Shown here: positions 1-9,915 of the stretch, one piece after another
How the letters are laid out: every line of letters begins with the position of its first letter
How positions within the stretch are numbered: position 1 is the stretch's first letter
Source: Perognathus longimembris pacificus
Taxonomy: Eukaryota; Chordata; Mammalia; Rodentia; Heteromyidae
Reading direction: 5' to 3'
Assembly: GCF_023159225.1 (NCBI RefSeq)
Contig: NC_063174.1
Location: forward strand, 41,966,191-42,030,190
Length of the DNA: 64,000 bases
The notes under the pieces: model-generated
What the model saw: only the letters and a program-made list of their open reading frames with translations
Databases searched by the model: none
What the model was told of the DNA's origin: nothing
Translations under genes and position numbers: made by a program

Positions 1-62
1 TGAACCCAGGACATTGCACTTGCTAGGCAAGCACTTTGCCACTGAGCTACATCCCAGCCCCT
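1..62 (-). mobile_element. ID-like SINE monomer, cut by window start
   Basis: Reverse complement of the tRNA-Ala/ID-like left monomer: the B-box side (GAACCCAGG read on plus) and the head (ATCCCAGCCCC) are present. The rest lies outside the window. Confidence 0.7.
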
Positions 63-398
63 TTGGAGGAGTTGCTTTTAAAGTGACCAATTCACTGTAT
101 TTTAGGATTTTTCTCGGTGAGGGGTTATGGCAGACTTGGCTGGGAAATTCTGCTTATTCTGGCCATGATGAATCTTTGGGGGTATTCAGCTGAGGGCTGA
201 CTTGTTCTGGAGTGCCATGGTTTTGCTTATGTGACAAAGTTAGAGTTTTACATTTCGAGTAGTTATCTGATTACTGTCTGTCTTCCTAACTAGTTCAGGA
301 CAGGGAGAGTGTCTTGTTTATCATTTTACCCCTCGAGTACAGGGCAGGAGGTTGCTTAGTAAATATCTCTTAAGTGAATCAAGGCTGTGATTTAAAAA
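63..398. other. Unique sequence, no feature seen
   Basis: No recognisable repeat or exon. Mixed composition with no long open frame and no CpG cluster. Confidence 0.5.
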
Positions 399-640
399 AA
401 AAATTGGTACTAGTGTTGGGGCTTGAATTCAGGGCCTGGTTACTGTCCCTAAGCTCTTTTAGTCAAGGCTAGTGTTCTACCACTTGAGGCACAGCTTCAT
501 TTCCAGCTTTTTTGGTGATTAACTGGAGATAAGTGCTTCATGGCCTTTCCTACTAGAGCTGCCTTCAAACTGGGATCCTCAGATCTCAGCCTTCTGGGTG
601 GCTCAGAAAATAGGTGTGAGCCACTGGTGCCTGGCAATGC
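399..640 (-). mobile_element. B1-Geo dimeric SINE
   Basis: Reads on plus as the reversed Geo module (GCTTGAATTCAGGGCCTGG, then CTACCACTTGAG), the linker (TTAACTGGAGATAAG) and the reversed 7SL/B1-like head (CCTCAGATCTCAGCC, GTGAGCCACTGGTGCCTGG). Diverged. Open frames across it are repeat-derived. Confidence 0.85.
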
Positions 641-848
641 TGTAATTCTAAGGAAGAGTTTCAGGACTTTCAGAAAAATGGTCCTGTTAGTATTGATGAT
701 AGCATTAGCATAGCAAGTGTTTAGTACCAAACTGTGCTTAGTATTTTCATCCTGGATCACTGTATTGTTATTATTATTAATAGTATTATTTTCTTTCTTT
801 TGTTTTCTATATGATCACTGTACTATTACTATTATTATTGTATTCTTC

Positions 849-1059
849 TTTCTTTTTTTTTTTTGGCCAGTCCTGGGCCTTGGACTCAGGGCCTGAGCAC
901 TGTCCCTGGCTTCCTTTTTGCTCAAGGCTAGCACTCTGCCACTTGAGCCACAGTGCCACTTCTGGCCGTTTTCTGTATATGTGGTGCTGGGGAATCGAAC
1001 CCAGGGCCTCATGTATACGAGGCAAGCTCTCTCGCCACTAGGCCATATCCCCAGCCCCT
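849..1059 (-). mobile_element. ID-Geo dimeric SINE
   Basis: Poly(T) at 852-864 is the reversed A-tail. It is followed by the reversed Geo module and the ID-like head ending in CATATCCCCAGCCCC. Low divergence from the copies at 4791, 18744 and 29831 suggests a fairly recent insertion. A further ID-like fragment lies at about 1079-1125. Confidence 0.9.
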
Positions 1060-1387
1060 TCTTCTTTCTTTTGTTGTCTTCAGTGTTAGGAATTGAACCC
1101 AGGGCCTCTGTAGTGCTGGTCTTACTTCTTCTTAGTTCACAGATGGTGAATTAACACCACCCTTGCTTGTACTTCAAAGGGTAAAATACAAGAAGCATCT
1201 TTTATGTCTCCAAGTATATCAAGTGAGATATTAAAATGAATTACTTGAGGGATTAAAGCCAGAAGGAACAACAAAAAGCTAGAAACTTCTTTTGCATTAG
1301 CTTCCTACAACACTATAGCTTGCTACTTCTACAGCTGTCTGTGTGACAGAAGCTGGACACTCTCAATCAAGACCAGAGTGTTCTTGG

Positions 1388-1523
1388 TAAAAAAGAAAAA
1401 GGAAAGAAGGAAAGAGGGAGAGAGAGGAAAGGAGGGAGGGAGGGAGAGAGAGAAAGGAAGAAGGAAGGAAAGAAAGGAAGGATGGAAGAAAGGAAGGAAG
1501 AAAGAGAGAAAGAAAGAGAAGAA
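1388..1523 (+). repeat. GA-rich simple repeat (GAAA/GGAA)n
   Basis: Pure purine tract of interrupted GGAA, GAAA and GAGG units. Adjacent sequence from 1130 to 1387 shows no clear repeat or exon. Confidence 0.9.
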
Positions 1524-1538
1524 CTAACCCCAAGGGTT

Positions 1539-1640
1539 GTACGTGTGGCTCAGCTGGTAGAGTGCTAGCTAATGGGTAAAAGCAGCAGGTACCAAGTTTG
1601 AGTCCCAGTCTTGGACCTAAGGTTAAAAAAAAAGGAAGAA
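1539..1640 (+). mobile_element. tRNA-like SINE, third type
   Basis: An A-box-like GTGGCTCAGCTGGTAGAGTG and a B-box-like GTTTGAGTCCC are followed by an A-rich tail. It lacks the spacing and tail of the Geo module and resembles the SINE that hosts the retrocopy at 48706. Confidence 0.6.
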
Positions 1641-1723
1641 TTCTCTTGGATGTTTCCTAGCACATTTACTTAACTGTACCTTAAAATCTACATGATTGTT
1701 CCCCTTCCTTCCTGGATTTATCT

Positions 1724-1800
1724 ATTTATTTCAGTATTGGGGATCAAACCCAGTGCCCTATACATGTGAATTGTGTGTTTTACCACACTTCAAACCATGT
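1724..1800 (-). mobile_element. ID-like monomer fragment
   Basis: Plus strand reads TATTGGGGATCAAACCCAGTG followed by a degraded ID-like head, without a Geo module. Confidence 0.55.
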
Positions 1801-1825
1801 TCATTTATTTATTTTCATTTCTTTT

Positions 1826-2058
1826 TTTGGTGCTAGTCCTAGGGCTTAGACTCAGGACCGGAGTGCTGTCCTTGAGCATTTTTACTCAAAGCTAGCGCTC
1901 TACTACTTAAGTCACAGGTCCACTTCTGGCTTTTGGTGGTTAACTGGAGATAAGAGTCTTACAAACTTTCCTGCTGGGGCTGGCTTCAAAGTGCAATCCT
2001 CAGATCTTTGCTCTTTGAGTAGTTAGGATTACAGGTATGAGCCACCAACATTCAGCAC
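1826..2058 (-). mobile_element. B1-Geo dimeric SINE
   Basis: Complete reversed dimer: Geo module from 1826, linker GGTTAACTGGAGATAAGAG, then the B1-like head ending GATTACAGGTATGAGCCACC. Moderately diverged. Confidence 0.85.
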
Positions 2059-2231
2059 ATATTAGTTTATTTTTGATGTTTTATACAGCTGGAATTTTCT
2101 GTCAACATGTTTTTTTTCCCTGTCTACATATTATTTTTTTGTTGTTAAATAGTATATATATATATAGCCTTAGGAAACATTTTCATTTTTGTTGTTTAGG
2201 GCAAATTATAAGTGTTGTACTGAGTTCTTTT

Positions 2232-2442
2232 CTTTTTTGTCAGTTGTGGAACTTGAACTCAGGGCCTGGGTGCTGCCCCTGAGCCTCTTTGTGCTCAAGG
2301 TTAGCACTCTACAAATTGAGCCACAGAGCCACTTCTGGTTTTTGAGTTGTTAATTGGAGATAAGAGTCTCACAGCGACTTTTCTTCAAGGCTTGATCTTC
2401 AGATTTCAGCCTCCTGTGTAGCTAAGATTACAGGCACCTGAC
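2232..2442 (-). mobile_element. B1-Geo dimeric SINE
   Basis: Reversed Geo module (TTTTTTGTCAGTTGTGG, GAACTCAGGGCCTGG), linker (TTAATTGGAGATAAGAG) and B1-like head. First of two tandem copies in the same orientation. Confidence 0.85.
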
Positions 2443-2452
2443 TTGTTTCTTC

Positions 2453-2653
2453 TTTTCTATTGCTGGTATTGGGGCTTGAACTCAGGATTCATACTCTACC
2501 ATTTGAGCCATACATCCATGTCTAGCTTTTTGCTGGTTTACTGGAAACGAGAGTCTCATGGACTTTTCTGCCTAGGCTAGCTGTGAGCTTTGATCCTTAG
2601 GTCTCAGTCTCCTAAGGAGCCAGGATTACAGGGATGAGCCACCAGTGTTTGGC
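2453..2653 (-). mobile_element. B1-Geo dimeric SINE
   Basis: Second copy, about 10 bp after the previous one. The Geo module is shortened internally; the B1-like head (CTCCTAAGGAGCCAGGATTACAG read in parts) is intact. Confidence 0.8.
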
Positions 2654-4215
2654 TCTGTGGTGAGTTCTTAGTTAAATATCCCCATGTGTTTGTAACATTT
2701 ACATTTGGGCCCAAGTGTTTTCATGTACAGTATTTGTGGAAATTGAATCAGAAAGTACATACATTTTTTAATTGACAAATAAAAACGGTATGCCTTGACA
2801 AAGCCTTTGTGTTTTCTGATATACGTGTGCATTGTGTAATGTTCAAATTGGAATAAGCAGATTTATCCCCTCGAACACTGTTTCTTTAATTTTTCCAATC
2901 CTCTGTCTCTCTCAGCGTTCTGGTGTACACAGTGAATTCCTGTTCCCGCTAGCCGTCCCACTGTGCAACCACCCTCCAGTATAACTTAGTAGTTATTGGC
3001 TATCATTTCTTCACCCCTCCCTTGTGCCTTCCCTTCTGGGTCTCTGCTAACCACAATTCTACTTGCTCACTCTGTAGCGCTTCCTTAGCTGTAGCAAATA
3101 GCAATTCTAGTCTCTAGTCACGAGTGTGGTCTCCTCAAAGGTCCCATGGTCTCTCTTGATTGAAGTCGGCTGTGGGGAATCAGCGCATAAGCAGATGGGC
3201 TGGTGCCCTCCTCTCCTCTTCCCACAGCCCCTGCTTTGCCTGAGGGGTAAAGATGCTTTCCCAGATCTTATTGCCACCATGGGGAAATACCCCAGGCTGC
3301 CAGGAAATGCCTGTCCAGGCAGGGACTGACTTCCCTAGTATTCCAGGGTTGCTGATCTCCACTCCCTACAGCCAATCAGCACAAGAGCTGCTACAAACTG
3401 ACACACACAATAAAGCCCAACAAAAGCAGCTGGAACCCAAACAAACAGACAAGAGGGCCGGGCTAGGCTGCTGAAGGGAGTCAGGCATGGTGTCATCTGT
3501 GTGCCCGCCAGACTGTTGCCTAGGTGATGGGCTAATCCGTTTACCAGCGGGTAGCAGTGCCAGTTCTCTGAGAGAAAAGCCCAAAGAAGGGAGCCTGGAT
3601 GCCCAGGGGAATCCAAGCTTCCCCAGGTAACCTCAGAGAGGGCCTGGCAGCTGCCAGAGAGCTGGCCAGGAGGCCTGGGAGGCAGCAGGCTGGCAGGGAG
3701 GGAGGCTCTGAAAGGGCGAGAAAACCTTGGGTGAGAAGACAGTATATGAAGTTGTGCTGGCTTTCTGGGTAAAAGATGACTTGAAATGGGTTTCAGAGTT
3801 TTATTGGAAATAAAAACAAAAAGCACACACATACATAGGAGCTAAGCAGGGAGAGAAGGAGGAGAGGACTTGGGGGAGGGGTCTCAGAGGTAGAATGTCT
3901 TTCTGGAGCATTTATTTATTTTAAATGAAGACCACAACTCAAGATCATTAAGAAGATCTAACTGCAAAGTAAAGTCAGACATTAGAAAATGTCTATTGGG
4001 AGAGGAAGGTTGGGTGTGCCCACATCAGACCACATGCCTGATGGTATGCATACCTACACAGGCAGGTTACTTCAGTACAGACATGAGACCCTCTTTTTGG
4101 CAAATTAGCAAGGTCAGTGGAAGGGTGGGTCTCTGTACCTGCCTTCACATATCTTGCCACAAAAGCTCTGGGCCAGAGGCCTGGCTTGGGTGGTAGAACA
4201 CCAGCCGTGAGTGAT
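2654..4215. other. Unique sequence; one 165-codon open frame of doubtful meaning
   Basis: No repeat family recognised over most of this stretch. A 165-codon minus-strand frame spans 3335-3832, but it is rich in Pro, Ser and Leu, matches nothing I know and has no supporting context. An AATAAA lies near 3809 on plus. I treat it as non-coding. Confidence 0.4.
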
Positions 4216-4228
4216 TAAAAGCTCTGTC

Positions 4229-4430
4229 CTGGGGGCTGGGGATATGGCCAAGTGGCAAGAGTGCCTGCCTCGGATACACGAGGCCCTAGGTTCGATTCCC
4301 CAGCACCACATATACAGAAAAACGGCCAGAAGCGGTGCTGTGGCTCAAGCGGCAGAGTGCTAGCCTTGAGCGGAAAGAAGCCAGGGACAGTGCTCAGGCC
4401 CTGAGTCCAAGGCCCAGGACTGGCAAAATA
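4229..4430 (+). mobile_element. ID-Geo dimeric SINE with target-site duplication
   Basis: Complete element: head GGGGGCTGGGGATATGGCC, B box GGTTCGATTCCCC, then the Geo module. It is flanked by a 13-bp duplication AAAAGCTCTGTCC at 4217-4229 and 4431-4443. The intact duplication indicates a recent L1-mediated insertion. Confidence 0.93.
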
Positions 4431-4693
4431 AAAAGCTCTGTCCCATCAAAGGAGAAATATGGTATATTCCACTCCCAGGAGGATCTGCAAGTGGTCAAAT
4501 TCACAGGCAGAGAAAGGACAGTGGAGTTGTTTGGGGGGGGTGGGATTAGAAGGAGAAGTGGGGAGTCAGTATTTAGTGAGCATGCATATCAGTTTTTGAG
4601 GTGAGAATGTTCTAGAGATGGAAGGCAAGGATGGCTAAACAACATCGGGAATATATTTGATGCTATTGAAATGCATACTTAATAAAGGCTAAA

Positions 4694-5135
4694 GTCAGGT
4701 GCCATGGCTCATGCCTGTAATCCTAGCTCCTCAGGAGGATGAGATCTGAGGGTCACAGTCCTGCCCAGGCAGGAAAGTCTGTATGATTCTTTTTTTTTTT
4801 TTTTTTTTTTTTGGCCAGTCCTGGGCCTTGGACTCAGGGCCTGAGCACTGTCCCTGGCTTCCTTTTGCTCAAGGCTAGCACTCTGCCACTTGAGCCACAG
4901 CGCCACTTCTGGCCGTTTTCTGTATATGTGGTGCTGGGGAATCGAACCCAGGGCCTCATGTGTATGAGGCAGGCACTCTTGCCAATAGGCCATATCCCCA
5001 GCCCCTGTATGATTCTTATATGCAATTAACTAGCCCAAAGTCAGAAGGTAGAGTTTTGGCTCAAGTGGTAGAACACTAGCCTTGAGTAAAAAAGCTAAGG
5101 CAGAGTGTCCAAGCTCTGAGTTCAAGCCCCAGCAT
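4694..5135 (+). mobile_element. B1-Geo SINE split by a nested SINE
   Basis: The B1-like head runs 4694-4791. The linker and Geo module resume at 5018 (CAATTAACTAGCC, then GGCTCAAGTGGTAGAACACTAGCC) to 5135. The gap is the reversed ID-Geo element inserted in the linker. Confidence 0.9.
4792..5004 (-). mobile_element. ID-Geo SINE nested in B1-Geo
   Basis: Poly(T) start, reversed Geo module and reversed ID head ending CCAGCCCC. The 13-bp duplication CTGTATGATTCTT (4779-4791 and 5005-5017) shows clean insertion into the host SINE's linker. Confidence 0.93.
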
Positions 5136-5136
5136 G

Positions 5137-5173
5137 TGCGTGTGCGCACACGTGCATACCTCCCCCCCCCCCC
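5137..5173. repeat. Alternating purine-pyrimidine palindrome plus poly(C)
   Basis: A perfect 14-bp palindrome CGTGTGCGCACACG lies at 5139-5152, directly after the B1-Geo tail, followed by a run of C. Z-DNA-prone composition. Confidence 0.85.
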
Positions 5174-5181
5174 ATATAGCT

Positions 5182-5300
5182 AAAGCCAGCCACAGTGGCA
5201 TATACCTGTAATCCTAGCACTAAGTAGATGGCAGGATCATCTTGAGTTCAAGACCAGCCTTGGATACATGGAGAGATCCTGTCTCAAAAATCAGACAAAC
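5182..5300 (+). mobile_element. B1-like monomer without Geo module
   Basis: 7SL/B1-like: CAGTGGCATATACCTGTAAT, GTTCAAGACCAGCC, then GATCCTGTCTC and an A-rich end. The CCTGTCTC terminus differs from the B1-like heads in dimers. Confidence 0.75.
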
Positions 5301-5382
5301 TATCACCACCACAGTGGGGGGGCTAACATGGTAAACTATGAGTATGGTTTTATATCTATTTTATCACAATAAAAAATGTTTG

Positions 5383-5481
5383 TTGGAAGTGGCACTGTGT
5401 CTCAAGTGGTAGAGCACTAGCTTTGAGCTGAAGAGCTGAGGAACAGTGCCCAGCCCAGTGTTCAAGCCCCATGACCAACAA
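5383..5481 (+). mobile_element. Geo module alone
   Basis: Only the right module is present: GGAAGTGGCACTGTG, CTCAAGTGGTAGAGCACTAG, GTTCAAGCCCC. It is followed by a (CATA)n tail at 5481-5510. Probably a 5'-truncated SINE. Confidence 0.75.
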
Positions 5482-5516
5482 TACATACATACACACATAC
5501 ATACATACATGTTTAT

Positions 5517-5766
5517 CAGTCTGGGTGCTGGTGGCTCATGCCTGTAATCTTAGCTGCTCAGGAAGCTGAGATCTGAAGATGGCAGGTGGAAGCCAGCAAG
5601 TGCAGAAAAGCCCACGTGAGACTCTTATCCCCAATTAACTGCTGGAAAGACTGGAAGTGGAACTGTGGCTCAATTGGTAGAGTATTAGCCTTGAGTACAA
5701 AGAGGTGCAGGAACAGTGCCCAGGCCCTGAGTTCAAGCCCTATAACTGACAAAAAGAAAAAAAATG
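5517..5766 (+). mobile_element. B1-Geo dimeric SINE
   Basis: Full dimer from GGGTGCTGGTGGCTCATGCC through linker CCCCAATTAACTGC to Geo GAGTTCAAGCCC and an A-rich tail. Confidence 0.88.
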
Positions 5767-6454
5767 TTTGTCAACAAAAACTTCCTATTGCACCAGGAGG
5801 CAGTAGCTTTTTTTCTTTTTCTTTTGGTGCTGGGATTAGGCAAACACTTTCCCGCAGGTAGTGAGCTCAGGTAGGGGCATGAGATTAAAGGCTGGCACTT
5901 CTGGCCATGCCTGCTCCCCTTCAGCTGTGCCTGACGGTAGGACTTCATGTCTTCTTTCTCCTAGTAATGCAGACTCAATGTGAAAAACTTCATGGACAGA
6001 TATGCACCAAAAAATAAGATGTAACCTTAGCTCATCCAATCCCCAAATGCCAAAGGCGAGTTGAGAAAGAAGCTTTGGAGGAAACTGAGGAAAGGATTGT
6101 CTCTGGCATTCAAGGACCTGGAAGGGGGGCACAATACCTTTGGGGAGTAAGAGAGGATTTGGGGCTGAGGCTCAGGCAGAAGGGGTGAGCAACATGGTCT
6201 GTCATGGCTATTTCAGATACTTCTCCCTTGGGCCCTTGTAAAATTGAGAAACAGGTTAAGCCCACCCACCAGGAGGAAATGAAACAATGTCAAAACATCA
6301 CCTCTCAAATTTCACCAAGGGAAATGGCACAGTTACAACACCATGCTGGGTGGGAGTTCATGGGATTTAGAACCAATGCAAGGGGACCCAGGTCACCATT
6401 ACAGAGAGGTCTTGCAACTGTAATAGTTTCTTCAAGGCAGCTATTTCTTCTAGA
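5767..6454. other. Unique sequence
   Basis: No repeat or exon recognised. Short open frames on both strands have no family resemblance I can name. Confidence 0.45.
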
Positions 6455-7395
6455 AATAAAATCCCAGGATACTGTGAAGACACTTGTACATCCATGTTCA
6501 TTGCTGCACTAGTCACAATAGTCAAGTTGTAGAAACAGCTCAGATGCCCTACAATAGATGAGTAGATAAAAAAAAAGTAGGGATTGGGAATGTGGCTTAG
6601 TGGTAGAGTGCTTGACTTGTGTGCATGAAGCCCTGGGTTCTATTTCTCAGCACCCCATAAACAGAAAAAGCCAGAAGTAGCACTATGGCTCAAATTGTAG
6701 AGTGCTAGCCATGAGTGAAAAGAAGCCAGGACAGTCCTTAGGCCCTGAGTTCAAGCCTCAAGAATGGAAAAAAAAATGTGGTACCTATACACAATGGAAT
6801 TTTACACATAATATTATGTCATTTGCATGGAAATAGATGGACAAATGCTTAGAACAAATTATGTCAATCGAGGTAAGCCAAGCTCAGAGAGACAAATGGC
6901 ACATGTTTTCTTTCACATGCAGAAGCTAGATCTAAAGTATACTGGGACAGAATAAATTATACAGGACTCCAGGCATCCCCATACAAGGACACCACAGGAG
7001 GTTACTGTTAGAGGAGGAACACAAAGGCGCAATGCCTCTGGGCCTCAGATCATATACGATAATGTTTACCAAAATGAACTCCAGGAAATCGAAACAACAC
7101 TTTCATTTTCTTTTGCGTCTTGTTTGTTTATTTATCTGTCATTGGGGGGTAGGGGCAGCAGAGAAATGGAGGCACAAAGGGTGAACAAATGCAGCCATGG
7201 TACTTACTAGACATTATGTTGAAAATGAACTATACAACTTGTGGGTGGGGATGGGAGGGAAAAACTAGAAGAGAGTGAGGGAAGGGTGACATTGTCCAAA
7301 AAGAATTGTACTCATTACCCCAGTTATAGGATGGTAATCCCTCTGTAATCACCTTTATAATAACGATGAAAAAAATTGATATAAAAAGGAGTAAT
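6455..7395 (+). mobile_element. L1 3' end (end of ORF2 and 3' UTR)
   Basis: The plus strand carries a degraded L1 ORF2 C-terminal region (positions 6480-6570, resuming 6777-6930) with stops, then 3' UTR sequence ending near GGTAATCCCTCTGTAATC. 5'-truncated and interrupted by a SINE at 6578. Non-functional. Confidence 0.75.
6578..6776 (+). mobile_element. ID-Geo SINE inserted in L1
   Basis: Head GGGATTGGGAATGTGGCTTAG, B box GGGTTCTATTTC, then the Geo module and an A-tail. More diverged than the 4229 copy, so older. Confidence 0.88.
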
Positions 7396-7564
7396 TCATG
7401 AATCACTACCATCATTTATGGAACATAGCTTTTATTGACATGTGCTCAATACTAGCCTAAATATATACCTAATCGTTTTATTCCTGGAAATAACCATGCA
7501 AGATGAATCTGTGTGTGTATCTGTTTGTTTACTTGTGTGTGTACATGTATGCGTATACGTGTGT

Positions 7565-7768
7565 GTGCCAGTCAGGTCCTGTCTCTTGCCTGGCTTTTTG
7601 CTCAGCTGGTACTCTACCACTGGAGGTGCACATCCAGTTGTAGTTTTTTGCTGTTTTAATTGGAGGTTACAAAAATCCCTCAGATTTGCCTGCCTGTGCT
7701 GGCTTTGAACCTTGATCCTCAGATATCAGCTTCTGGAGTAGCTAGGATTATAGACCTGAGCCACAGTG
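7565..7768 (-). mobile_element. B1-Geo SINE with GT-rich tail
   Basis: Reversed Geo module, linker (TTTAATTGGAGG) and B1-like head (CTTGATCCTCAGATATCAGC). A GT-rich stretch at 7509-7565 sits where the reversed tail should be. Confidence 0.8.
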
Positions 7769-7834
7769 AATCTTCTTTATAGGTAATAACGTGAGGCTTG
7801 TGCTTGCTAATTTGGCCTTTGTTTCCTGAGCTGT

Positions 7835-7985
7835 TACAACAGAAAAATGTCACAGCTAGAGAAGTTTGGCAACTTGCTCCAGATCCCACAGCTGGGAAGT
7901 AAGTAGTAGTGCAGCATTTGGACTCATGTCTATCTGACTCCAAAGTTCCATTCTTGAACCCCAGTGTGTTGGAGACATTATTGTC
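7835..7985 (+). mobile_element. MIR SINE relic
   Basis: MIR-type core: CAACTTGCTCCAGATCCCAC, AGCTGGGAAGTAAGTAG, then TATCTGACTCCAAAGTTCC. Ancient mammalian SINE. Confidence 0.7.
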
Positions 7986-8264
7986 GAGAAGCTTATGCAA
8001 TCAGAGAGGTAATGAATATTCTGAATATTAGAATGAGCGGTTGCAACACTGCTTTGTACGACATTGCATGGGGTTATGGTGACAGTTGCCTGAGTGGTGA
8101 GGGTGTGTTGTGTGTACTGGGTCCAGTTGTATGTGTGTTGTGTTGTGTAGACAGGTGGGTAGTGTAAGCTAGAGAGACTTGCATGCTCACTGATGTATTC
8201 AACACCGTATTCCAACAGCCAACAGGTCATGCTGACTGTGAGACAGGCATTCCTCCAAGTGTGT

Positions 8265-8455
8265 CCCATGTAGCAACTCATTCATTTTTCCAACAACTGG
8301 GCACAATTACTAGTTATACCATCCCAATTTACAGGTGAGGAAATGGAGGCCCAGAAAGACCCAGCAACATGTCACTCTTCCTTCTAACTGTAGGAAGTGG
8401 GGCTGGTAGTAGAACCAGGCAGATTGGCCTCTAAGTCTGGTGTCTTCCATTCTTT
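8265..8455 (+). mobile_element. MIR SINE relic
   Basis: MIR-type core: AATTTACAGGTGAGGAAATG, GAGGCCCAGAAAGACCCAGC, followed by a TGGGGCTGGTAGTAGAACCAG-like segment read in parts. Confidence 0.72.
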
Positions 8456-8639
8456 TCTTCATTAGTGTCCCCAGATCATACTGTGAGAGATTGGATTGTT
8501 CTTCTCACTCGGTGGCTGGCGAGCCTGTGTTGCTAAGGCAACCTGCACCCCTTCATTCAGCATTAGTCCACGTGAGCAGCCTGCCAGGCCTGGCAGGGCA
8601 AATGCAATCAATGTAAACTCAACAATTCTCAAGAACTGA

Positions 8640-8815
8640 AAAGGATGGTTGAGCATTTGGTGCACACCTACAGTACCAGCACTTGGGAAGCAGAGGTGGG
8701 AGGATTGAAGGAGGCCAGAGACCCTGTCTCATAAACAAACCAACCAAGGAACAACTAAAGACAAAAACAAAACAAAACAACAACCCCCCCCCCCAAACCA
8801 AAGCACACAATAAAA
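8640..8815 (+). mobile_element. B1-like monomer with A-rich tail
   Basis: GAGCATTTGGTGCACACC, AGCACTTGGGAAGCAGAGG, GAGACCCTGTCTC, then an A-rich tail with a run of C to about 8815. Confidence 0.7.
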
Positions 8816-8875
8816 GACTTGGAAAGGATTTTTGCCACACCTGCAGCCCTTTTTGCTTTAGGTTACTTTTTTAAA

Positions 8876-9680
8876 TTCTAATTTTACTGTTATTATTAAG
8901 GTGATATACAGAGGACTTATCATTTTGTAAGTCAGGTAATGAGTCCATTTCTTTCTGGGATGATGTCACCCCTTCCTTTGAGTTCCCCCAGTTTCACCCT
9001 CCCATCCCTGCCCACAAGTCTCATCATCCGTTGTAGCTTATACTGAATACCATGCCTGGATTTGATCACCTTGCCTCCCCCTCCTTCTGTGCTCCTTTTG
9101 CACCCCCCTCCCCAACAAGATAAAACAAAGTAAAGACAGACACTACCACCACAGATAACTTAAAAACCCATGCTTCCATTTCCTGGAATTCATTTTGGTG
9201 AGTAGGTTTTGAACTCCTCAGAGGAGTTGTGCCTTTGGGTTCCTCCCCTAAGTGCACCCTCCTTTAGTTTGTGCTTGTGTAAATGCATAGAGCCCCATAG
9301 AAGTCATCATCTAGTTGTACTTTAGATCTAGTTTCCACATAGGAGAGAAAACATGTACTGTTTGTTTCTCTGAACTTGTCTTACCTCACTTAACACAGTT
9401 TGTTCTAGGTCCATCCATTTCCCTGCAAATGACATAATATTATTCTTTCTAATGGATAAGTAAAATTCCATTGTGTATACATACCACATTCTTTTTGGGG
9501 GGGGTCCACTCATCTATTGTAGGGCAACTGGAATGTTTCTATAACTTGGCTATTGTGAATAGTGCAGCAATGAACATGGATGTGCAAGTGTCTTTACCTT
9601 ATCCTGACTTGTAATGTTCTGGGTAGATGCCCAAGTCTGGTATGACTGGGTTATAGGGAAATGCTTTATTTCGTTTTTCG
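8876..9680 (-). mobile_element. L1 3' end, minus strand
   Basis: A 61-codon minus-strand frame at 9328-9513 resembles the L1 ORF2 C-terminus (residues MWYVYTMEFYLSIRKNN). The 3' UTR runs down to 8876, ending in the tail motif GATATACAGAGGACTTATC read on plus. This continuity identifies the short tail fragments elsewhere as L1-derived. Confidence 0.75.
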
Positions 9681-9689
9681 AGGAAGTTT

Positions 9690-9915
9690 TAGGTTATATT
9701 TTAGATGAGTGTCTTGCTTGTCCTCAGGCCTTGGGCTGAGACAGATCCTTCTACCTAAGTCTCCCACATAGATGGAATTACAGGCCAACAAAACCAGCTT
9801 ATCAATTGAAATGGAAACTCAATAACACTAGATTTGCCCAGTCTAGCCTTGAACCATGACCCAATCTCTGCATCCCATGTAGCTGGGAATACAGACATGA
9901 GCTGCTTGCTGTTCC
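9690..9915 (-). mobile_element. Degenerate B1-like sequence
   Basis: Two blocks (9700-9790 and 9835-9910) resemble reversed B1-like heads: CTAGCCTTGAACCATGACCC and CATGTAGCTGGGAATACAG. Boundaries unclear. Confidence 0.4.

Noticed and set aside
807..1041. Repeated short frames containing GSIPQHHIYRK or RDSAQALSPRPRTG (also at 4709, 18179, 45036, 55278)
   Set aside because: These are translations of the ID-Geo SINE, not a gene family.
3335..3832. 165-codon minus-strand open frame
   Set aside because: Low-information Pro/Ser/Leu composition, no recognised domain and no supporting transcript signals. Chance frames of this length are expected in 64 kb of GC-moderate DNA.
4229..4310. tRNA-Ala gene from the A-box and B-box match
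   Set aside because: It is the ID-like head of a SINE, followed by the Geo module and flanked by target-site duplications; it lacks a credible tRNA end.
9328..9513. 61-codon frame as a small gene
   Set aside because: It is the degraded C-terminus of L1 ORF2 on the minus strand.
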